27,106 nt of DNA from Ruminococcaceae bacterium UBA6416 (GTDB lineage: Bacteria > Bacillota > Clostridia > Oscillospirales > Acutalibacteraceae): NCBI GenBank assembly GCA_002438505.1, contig DJPI01000026.1:57861-84966 (forward strand), written 5' to 3'. The position numbers and the translations under genes were made by a program. The stretch's first letter is position 1. Each line of letters begins with the position of its first letter. Shown piece after piece: positions 1 through 7,100 of this stretch. The notes beneath the pieces were generated by a model. It saw only the letters and a list, made by a program, of their open reading frames with translations. It was not told the origin of the DNA and did no database searches.

Positions 1-10
1 ATCTTGGAGC

Positions 11-81
11 AACCGCTTACTGCGGCACCTCTTTATCTATATTATACACAGCCGCTTGCGTTTTGTCAAGCGGTTGTTTTT
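11..81. repeat. 71-bp direct repeat, left copy
   Basis: This segment is identical, as far as I can read by eye, to 345-415. It holds a stem-loop (CCGCTTG at 52-58 with CAAGCGG at 67-73) followed by a T-rich run, which looks like a plus-strand intrinsic terminator. On the minus strand it carries a consensus promoter. It is probably the 3' end of a second, mostly off-window toxin-antitoxin cassette to the left. Confidence 0.9.
41..69 (-). promoter_or_regulatory. minus-strand promoter in left repeat copy
   Basis: On the minus strand TTGACA (69-64), a 17-base spacer and TATAAT (46-41) match the sigma-A consensus exactly. Transcription would start near 34 and run off the left edge of the window. 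By analogy with the right copy it would make the antisense RNA of a neighbouring cassette. Confidence 0.75.
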
Positions 82-84
82 ATA

Positions 85-113
85 TTGACAAAATATGACG
101 CACATGGTAAAAT
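85..113 (+). promoter_or_regulatory. promoter of the small hydrophobic toxin-like gene
   Basis: TTGACA (85-90), a 17-base spacer and TAAAAT (108-113) form a strong sigma-A promoter starting just after the left repeat. The expected start near 120 gives a leader of about 50 bases before the peptide gene at 172. Confidence 0.7.
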
Positions 114-149
114 AACAACAGGTGCCGTGTGAAACGGTAGGCGGTTGCT

Positions 150-163
150 CCTCCGCAAGGAGG
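150..163 (+). promoter_or_regulatory. hairpin sequestering the toxin ribosome binding site
   Basis: CCTCC (150-154), a GCAA tetraloop (155-158) and GGAGG (159-163) form a perfect stem that ties up the whole Shine-Dalgarno sequence of the peptide gene at 172. Type I toxin mRNAs often hide their ribosome binding sites in this way. The hairpin is seen directly; its regulatory role is inferred. Confidence 0.7.
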
Positions 164-171
164 TGATGGCA

Positions 172-267
172 ATGACAATAACACTCATGGAACTGATTGC
201 AGTTCTTACGTTACTTGTTGACGTCGTCACTGTTTGTTACTTAATTTTTAGCAGCAATCAGAAGTAA
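172..267 (+). CDS. small hydrophobic peptide, putative type I toxin (holin-like)
   Basis: This 31-residue peptide begins MTITLMELIAVL, has one hydrophobic helix over roughly residues 5-25, and ends in a polar tail (SSNQK). It resembles the short membrane-active toxins of Firmicutes type I systems (TxpA/BsrG, 'putative holin-like toxin'). The start at 172 lies 8 bases after GGAGG; an in-frame ATG at 166 is too close to it. Its own promoter lies upstream, its ribosome binding site is hidden in a hairpin, a long terminator stem follows, and an opposing consensus promoter sits at 375-403. A plain small membrane protein is the alternative. The family call rests on size, hydrophobicity and layout, not on a catalytic motif. 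Confidence 0.65.
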   Translation: MTITLMELIAVLTLLVDVVTVCYLIFSSNQK

Positions 268-285
268 GATTTCTTAACATAAACT

Positions 286-323
286 AAGAAACACCGCCCA
301 CTTTCCGGATGGCGGTGTTTCTT
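286..323 (+). terminator. terminator of toxin mRNA
   Basis: A 13-bp perfect stem pairs 286-298 with 311-323 around a 12-base loop. The T-run after it is weak (TTTCTTTAAA), so some transcripts may continue to the second stem-loop at 386-415. The minus-strand RNA from the 375-403 promoter would cross this stem, making it the likely site of pairing between toxin mRNA and antisense RNA. Confidence 0.7.
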
Positions 324-368
324 TAAATACCATCAAAAGGGAAGAACCGCTTACTGCGGCACCTCTTT
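286..368 (-). ncRNA. putative antisense antitoxin RNA
   Basis: A consensus minus-strand promoter (403-375) should start an RNA near 368 that runs leftward into the 3' end of the toxin transcript. This is the convergent 3'-overlap layout of txpA/RatA and bsrG/SR4. No ORF with a ribosome binding site is seen on that strand. The 5' end follows from the promoter. The 3' end is a guess at the shared stem (286-323); the RNA may run further across the toxin ORF. Confidence 0.5.
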
Positions 369-415
369 ATCTATATTATACACAGCCGCTTGCGTTTTGT
401 CAAGCGGTTGTTTTT
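345..415. repeat. 71-bp direct repeat, right copy
   Basis: This is the second copy of 11-81. It combines a plus-strand stem-loop with a T-run (CCGCTTG 386-392, CAAGCGG 401-407, then TTGTTTTT), which could be the back-up toxin terminator, and a minus-strand promoter for the antisense RNA. One element therefore appears to serve both transcripts. Confidence 0.9.
375..403 (-). promoter_or_regulatory. consensus promoter of antisense RNA
   Basis: On the minus strand TTGACA (403-398), 17 bases and TATAAT (380-375) match the sigma-A consensus exactly. This is stronger than the toxin promoter (TAAAAT), as expected when a short-lived antitoxin RNA must be made in excess. Confidence 0.75.
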
Positions 416-517
416 GTTCAGGCGATTTCAGACGTTCCTCCAAAAATTGTTGCCCTTTTTCGTCATTATCACCAAAAATCAAGGATTTTTTTGTGTGAAC
501 AAAATATTAATAAACGG

Positions 518-547
518 TTGACATCTTGTTGCAAAAAGAGATATAAT
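518..547 (+). promoter_or_regulatory. strong promoter upstream of four-helix-bundle gene
   Basis: TTGACA (518-523), an 18-base spacer and TATAAT (542-547) are consensus hexamers, giving a start near 554. It reads through the four-helix-bundle gene and, since I see no terminator before 1106, probably into the giant surface-protein gene as well. Confidence 0.7.
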
Positions 548-589
548 CAACCTGTATCTTTATATTGTCTGCGCTTGCGCAAATATCTG

Positions 590-615
590 TTATCTATTAT
601 CTATTATTTCTTATC
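590..615. repeat. left arm of 26-bp inverted repeat flanking four-helix gene
   Basis: This AT-rich arm, built from TATCTAT units, is the reverse complement of 997-1022 with one mismatch in 26. The TATCTAT pattern continues a little past the arm to 623. Confidence 0.85.
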
Positions 616-639
616 TATTATCTAAACAGGAGTCTCCGC

Positions 640-1008
640 ATGTCACAAAACAGTATCTTGCTTGATAAATCATTGCACTTTTCTGCACGCATTGTTAAAT
701 TGTGCAGATATCTTTCTGACAAAAGGCGTGACACGGTAATTTCAAAACAGGTTTTTCGCAGCGCAACAAGTATCGGCGCAAATGCAAACGAGGCAATATA
801 CGCAGTGAGCAAAGCTGATTTTGTTTCAAAATTGCACATTTCTTTGAAAGAAGCGGCCGAAACCGAATACTGGCTTCGATTGCTTGTTCTTTCTGACTCG
901 ATAACTAGCGAGGATGGCGAATCGCTTCTAAAGGATTGTTTGGAGATTAAGAAAATTCTTATTGCAACGCTGAACAAGGTGAAGACGGGAAATTTAGATA
1001 AGAGATAA
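640..1008 (+). CDS. four helix bundle protein (23S rRNA IVS / Avd-like)
   Basis: This 122-residue protein is almost all helical and carries the signature of the four-helix-bundle family (TIGR02436, 23S rRNA intervening-sequence protein). The recognisable parts are an N-terminal DKS..FS.RIV..C..L, a central FRSATSIGANANEA and a later KL.ISLKEAAETEYWL. The family forms pentamers in known structures. Relatives serve as accessory proteins of diversity-generating retroelements, but free-standing members have no settled role. The start at 640 follows CAGGAG at 627-632; a longer in-frame start at 565 lacks one. The last codons and the stop lie inside the right inverted repeat. No reverse transcriptase or 23S rRNA is nearby, so a retroelement role is unsupported here. 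Confidence 0.88.
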   Translation: MSQNSILLDKSLHFSARIVKLCRYLSDKRRDTVISKQVFRSATSIGANANEAIYAVSKADFVSKLHISLKEAAETEYWLRLLVLSDSITSEDGESLLKDCLEIKKILIATLNKVKTGNLDKR

Positions 1009-1022
1009 TAGATAATAGATAA
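997..1022. repeat. right arm of 26-bp inverted repeat flanking four-helix gene
   Basis: This arm matches the reverse complement of 590-615 at 25 of 26 bases. It overlaps the last four codons of the four-helix-bundle gene, so gene and repeat form one unit of about 430 bp. Confidence 0.85.
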
Positions 1023-1105
1023 TAGTTATTTCACCCCCCTTAACAATCGGTAACAAAAACCGTTAACATAGAAAACAATTCATTATTATGAAAGGTGGAA
1101 AAATA

Positions 1106-4100
1106 ATGAAAAAATTCACACGAGCAGGGAAAAAGGCGCTTTCCGTTTTCCTTGCCGCCCTTATGGTCATGACGGCTTGGGTGTTCGTTGCACCGGAAGC
1201 ACAGGCACAAAATGCGGGAAGTTATTATGTGAAGATTGTATACAATGTTGCTGATACCCAAGGCTGGAGAACTACAGACGTTAATGATTACACTGGCAAA
1301 AGTAGTACCGGTAAGAATAATTCAGGATTTTCAATATTTTACAAAACCAATAATGGTACAGGCACAGACGGTGAGGTTTATTGGAGTATAGGCAAGAATA
1401 AAATCACAAGTGGTCAAGCATCCGGAAGCGGTGCCAAGGTTACTAACCCTACATGTCATCTGGGCAATGAAGGAGACGGTGTGGCTACTGCAATAATTCC
1501 CGGATTTCCGACTTCATTGTATGCTACGATCGACCATAGTGCATTTGCAGGAACTGATTCAACTATATACTATATTACGGATATACTTGTTGGATCTTCT
1601 GAAGGCAACGCCAAAAGTATTTGGAAGGGTAGTATTTATCTTAATAGTAATGTTCATGAATATCATGGAACATTAGATAGTAACTACAATTGGGAGAGTG
1701 GGGGCAGTAGCAGTGACCATACAAAGTGTGCTACTTGTGAAACCAAAACAAAAAACTGGGTTTACCCATACCCCAATACAGTTACTTGGGATCCAGCTAC
1801 CCTCTCTGCAATGACCTGCCCAAAGGGTTCCGAAACAACCACACAAACCGTTAAAGTCACCGCAAAAGACCAGTACGGTGTTAATATGTATGACCCGATG
1901 TGGTCAGTAAAAGGTTCCTCCTGTGGAACAACTGGCATTTCAATGTCTACCCAGAATAACAGAAAGGAATCAAGCAAAATTCAGCTTACCAATGCTGCGA
2001 ACATTGACGGAACAACCGACAGTCAGATCGGAACCGTTACGGCAACATGGGGAAGCGGTCAGACAAAGTCAAAAACTTTCACAATTAACGACACTACCTA
2101 TACCGCAACATTCACCGGACTCAAAAATAATGACGGAACCGATAAGGAAAATGTGACGGCAGATTACAAACACGGTCATATTCCAACGGACGCAGAGACC
2201 GCTTCTGAATATGACGCAGGCGATTATCATTGGACATTTTCCGGCTGGTATCCGTCTACCGGAGCAATTACAACCGACACAACCTATACGGCACAGTATT
2301 CAGACAAGTTTGTCCCTGCAGATTTGACCGAGCTTAACAGTCAAATTTCCAGAGCAAACAATGTGAAAAACACTGACCTTTGGAAAACGAGTTCGTACAC
2401 TCCGGAGTCAATGGCAGCACTTGAAAGCGCACTTACTGCTGCAAACACTACAAAAAACAACAATCCGGGAAGAACTTCGCAGGCCGTGGTTGACGCTACT
2501 ACAAAGAACCTTAAAGATGCAATAGATGCACTCAAACTTAAATCATATACGGTTAAATTCTATAACGCAGAGGGTCTTATCATCAAAACCCAAGAAGTTG
2601 TTGCAGGCCAAGCTGCAACTGCACCGGCAAGCCCGGCAAAGGACGATGATGAAACCTATCACTATTCGTTCGAAGCATGGGACGAGGCTTTCAACGATGT
2701 AACATCTAACCTTGATGTTCGTCCGAAATATACGCAGGAAGCGCACATTTGGCAGACCTCAACAACCGTTCCGGCAAACTGCCAGCACGGCGCCGGAATC
2801 AAAAAGACCTGCTCGGTCTGCTCGCGTGTTTCACAGTCATATGATGATACCCTCGGTGCACACACCAAGAGTACGCATTATGCAGTCAGCAAGGAAGCAA
2901 CCTGCACCACTGACGGAACGGGTTACTATTACTGCACCGTTTGCGGAACAAACATGGGTAATGTTACAATCAAGGCCAAAGGCCATGCCTATGACAAGGG
3001 AACGGTTACCAAAGCCGCAACCTGCACCGCAACCGGAACAAGAGTTCATAAGTGTAATTCTTGCGGAGACACATACACTGAAACACTTGAAAAAATTCCG
3101 CATACATATTCAAAAACCTCAACCGTTGCCGCAACCTGCAAACACAGTGCGTATGACGTTATGAAATGTTCTTGCGGTGATACATATAATAAGTATGTCG
3201 GCGGAATTGCGGAGCATGAATTAACATGGACAGTCAAAAACGCAACCTCAGCCTCAAGCGGTTCTGTAACCGGAAAATGTAAAAATTGCGATTATACCTT
3301 CACAAAGGAAGTTCCGTTTGACGGACATAATTATGATTTTGACAATCCGACTGTCAAAGCAGCAACCTGCAATGCGGACGGCTCGGTTGTAATTGGTTGC
3401 AAAGACACCGGCTGCACAGAAAAAATCACAATCAAGCTCAACAAGACCGGAGTTCATAATTACACAACAAAGTATAACGCTCCGAGCTGCACAAAGGCCG
3501 GTTCAATCGTGAACACCTGCTCGGTTTGCAAAACTTCAACAACAGTTGAAACAATCGCCGCTCTCGGTCACAATTACGGCGAAGCAGTTGTCACTGCGGC
3601 AACTTGCACAAAGGACGGTAAAATGGTCTATACCTGTGCAAGATGTAATGATGTTAAAACAACAACAATTCCTGCAACCGGCCACAAGGAATATGTTATT
3701 GATGCTATTGAAGCAACCTGCAACACCAAAGGCAGAACAGAAGGTAAAAAGTGCGCCGTTTGCGGTGAAGTAATTCTTGCTTCAACAGAAACCGCAAAGA
3801 AGGCTCACTCCTTCACCGGCGAAGTTAAAAAAATTAACGCAACCTGCGAAGCTGACGGCGCAAAGCTCACAAAGTGCGCAAACTGTGACGCATGGAAGAT
3901 TGAAACGATTGCAAAAACAGGTCACGCCTATAAAGATGAAGTTGTTGCTTCAACTTGCACTTCAAAGGGTTACACAAAGCACACCTGCCAAAATTGCGGA
4001 AAGGTTTATACCGATAACGAAACCGCAATGATTGAGCATAACTATGTGCTTAACGCAGACCTTTCGCTTGCTCCGTCCTGCGAAGGTCAAGGTGTAAACA

Positions 4101-7100
4101 TTTATGTCTGCTCCGTTTGTAAGTCAAGCAAATCAGAAAAAGTTGACGCAAAAGGTCACTCCTTTGGTGAATGGTCAGAATACATTCCTGCAACCTGCAC
4201 AAGCAAGGGCGTTGAAATCAAAGCCTGCTCCGTTTGTGGAAAGACCGAGATGAAAGATATCAAAGCTCTCGGCCACGCATACGCAACCGACTTCACCACT
4301 GACATCACTGCCACCTGCAAATCCGCCGGTGTCAAATCAAAGCACTGCTCACGCTGTGACGCAAGAACAGATGTAACCGTTATTCCGGCTCTTGCTCACA
4401 CTTGGGGCGAACCGGTTGTTACTGCCGCCACCTGCACCGCTGACGGCGTAAAGACCTATACCTGCACCACCTGCCCGGACGGAACAACAAAGGCAACAAA
4501 GGAAGAAGTTATCCCCAAGCTCGGCCATAACTTTGTTGCCGGAGAACCTGTTGCCGCAACGTGCAAGAGCAGCGGATACACTCCGTACACCTGCGCAAAC
4601 AAATGCGGTGAAAGCTATAAAGTAATTAACGGTGAAGCGGACAACACCGCTCATAACTGGAAGGTCACAACCTCCAAAAACGGAACAACGCTTACGGTCA
4701 AATGGCTTTGTGAAAACTGCGGCGCAACCGGTAACGAAACCATTGATGTTGCCGAGGGTCATAACTATGTGGACGCAACCGTTACAAAGCAGCCGACCTG
4801 CACAACAAAAGGCACGGTGACGATTGCCTGCGATAAAAAGCATGACGCAAGCTGCACCTCCGTTGTCACGGCAACGCTTCCGGTCAACCCGGACGCACAC
4901 AGCAAAATCAAAACAACCGTAACCAACCCGACCTGCACGGAAAACGGCAAGGTGACAACCGTTTGTGAGGCTTGCAATGAGGCCGTATATGCCGAGCAGA
5001 CAATTCCGGCCAAGGGTCACTCATACACAACTCAGACCGAATATGTTGCTTCAACCTGCAATAAAAAGGGTTACGTCATTTTCAAGTGCGCAAACTGCAC
5101 CGATACACATAATGCGGAGCTTGAACTCAACCCGGACGCACATAAGTTCACCAAAAAAGCAAACGGCCACCATGACGCAACCTGTACCACCCCGGCGTAT
5201 GATGAATACGTTTGTGAGCACGGCTGCGGCGAGACGTATAATAAGTATGACGGCAGCAGCACGGTTAAAGCGCACGTTTGGAAATTCACAACCTCCAAAA
5301 CCGGAACAACATTGACGGTTACCTGCAAGTGTGAAAACTGCGATGCAAGCCACACCCAGACCATTGACGTTGCCGAGGGTCATAACTATGTGGACGCAAC
5401 CGTTACAAAGCAGCCGACCTGCAAAGAAACGGGCACGGTGACGATTGCCTGCGATAAAAAGCATGACGCAAACTGCACTTCTGTTGTTACGGCAACACTT
5501 CCGGTCAACTCAAACGCACACGATAAGCTTAAAACAACCGTCACTCCTGCAACGTGCGAGGCAAACGGAACGGCCACAACAGTTTGCGAAAGCTGCGGAA
5601 ATACCATTGGCGAAAGCGTAACCATTGCCGAGCTCGGCCATAATTATGTTGGCGGAAAAGAAACCGTCAAAACGGCCACCTGCGAAACAGACGGCGTAAA
5701 GACCGTTCAGTGCACACGCTCAGGCTGCTCGCATACAACGGAAGTTACAATTCCCAAGACCGGCCACAGCTGGGACGGCGGAACACTGCACCCGGCTGAC
5801 TGCACCCACGGCGCGTATACCACTTATAAGTGCTCAAATTGCAATAAGACATATGACGCGGTTGCTGCCGACGCAAAGGCTCTCGGCCACGACTGGAACG
5901 ATTGGGTAATCATTAACCCGACCAATGATAAGGCCGGCAGCGTAACGCACACCTGTAATAGATGCTCTGAGATCGAGACGGTTGAAATCCCGGCACAGGG
6001 ACATACGTTTGACGCCACAAAGTACACTGAAACTCCGGCAACCTGCACCAAAAAGGGCAGCAGAACTTATAAGTGCACTGCGCATGAAAACTGCGGCGTT
6101 TCGGTCACAGTAGACACCGACCTTGCGCAGCATAGCTATGAGCTTAAATACAGCGAAAAAGCAACCTGCACAAAGGACGGCAAGGTTGTTATGGAATGCT
6201 CGGTTTGCGGTAACAGCAAAACGATTGATATTCCAAAATTCGGTCATACATGGAACGAGGGCGAGGTCACAAAAGCCGCCACCTGCACAGAGGAAGGCGT
6301 AAAGACCTTCACCTGCTCAACCTGCGGCGAGACGAGAACGGAAAAAATTGCAAAGCTTCAGCATGACTTTGTCCCCGGAGAAGAAGTTCTTCCGACCTGT
6401 AAGGACGGCGGAAAGAGCGGATATATTCCGTATACCTGCTCCGGCTGCGATGAAAGCTATGTTAAACTCACTGACAAGAACGCTGAGCATAAGTGGGGCA
6501 GTTTTGCAACCGTTCAGGAAGCTAACGAAAGCCGCTGCGGAATTGAAAAGCGCACTTGTTCTGAGTGCGGTGCCGTTGATTACAAATTCACAGACGCCAC
6601 CGGCGAGCATACTTATAAAGATGAGGTAACCAAAGCCGCCACCTGCACCGAGGAAGGCTCACTCACCCGTCACTGCACAAACCCGAACCATACCGGTGAA
6701 AAAGACCAGGTTCTTCCGATTGCCGCTCTCGGCCATGACATGAAAGCCGGAAAACCCGTTGACGCAACCTGTGAACACGAGGGCTACACGGATTATGCCT
6801 GCTTAAGAGACAACTGTGACTTTACTTACAGAATCGTAACCGCACCGGAGGCCGGTCACACGGCAAGCGGCTGGACGGTTGTTGTTCCTGCAACCTGCAC
6901 CACAGAAGGCGTTGAAAAGCAGACCTGTACTGTGTGTGAAGAAATTCTTAATGAAAGAACGATTAAGGCAACAGACCATAGCACTAAAACCGTAACTAAA
7001 GACGCCACCTGCCTTGAGCCGTCAATGTCCTATACTTACTGCACAACGTGCAATATGCTTATTGGCGAAGTTACCGTTAGAAACGCTCTTGGCCATAACT

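Larger units (their letters stand above)
268..639. other. 372-bp intergenic region between toxin and four-helix gene
   Basis: This stretch holds the toxin terminator (286-323), the right 71-bp repeat, a weak stem-loop with a T-run (AAAAATC 474-480, GATTTTT 484-490), the promoter at 518-547 and the left inverted repeat at 590-615. I see no further ORF with a ribosome binding site in it. Confidence 0.7.

Noticed and set aside
11..415. CRISPR array
   Set aside because: There are only two copies of a 71-bp repeat about 260 bases apart, with a gene between, not short repeats with equal spacers.
590..1022. Diversity-generating retroelement or 23S rRNA intervening sequence
   Set aside because: The four-helix protein fits, but no reverse transcriptase, template/variable repeats or rRNA are present.
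1040..1069. A separate promoter directly before the giant gene (TTAACA at 1040-1045, TAACAT at 1064-1069)
   Set aside because: The -10 match is poor; the consensus promoter at 518-547 is a better candidate, though a weak local start cannot be excluded.
4349..5020. Minus-strand ORF of 223 codons and several smaller ones inside the giant gene
   Set aside because: They arise from the biased codons of the repeats, have no ribosome binding sites and resemble no protein family.
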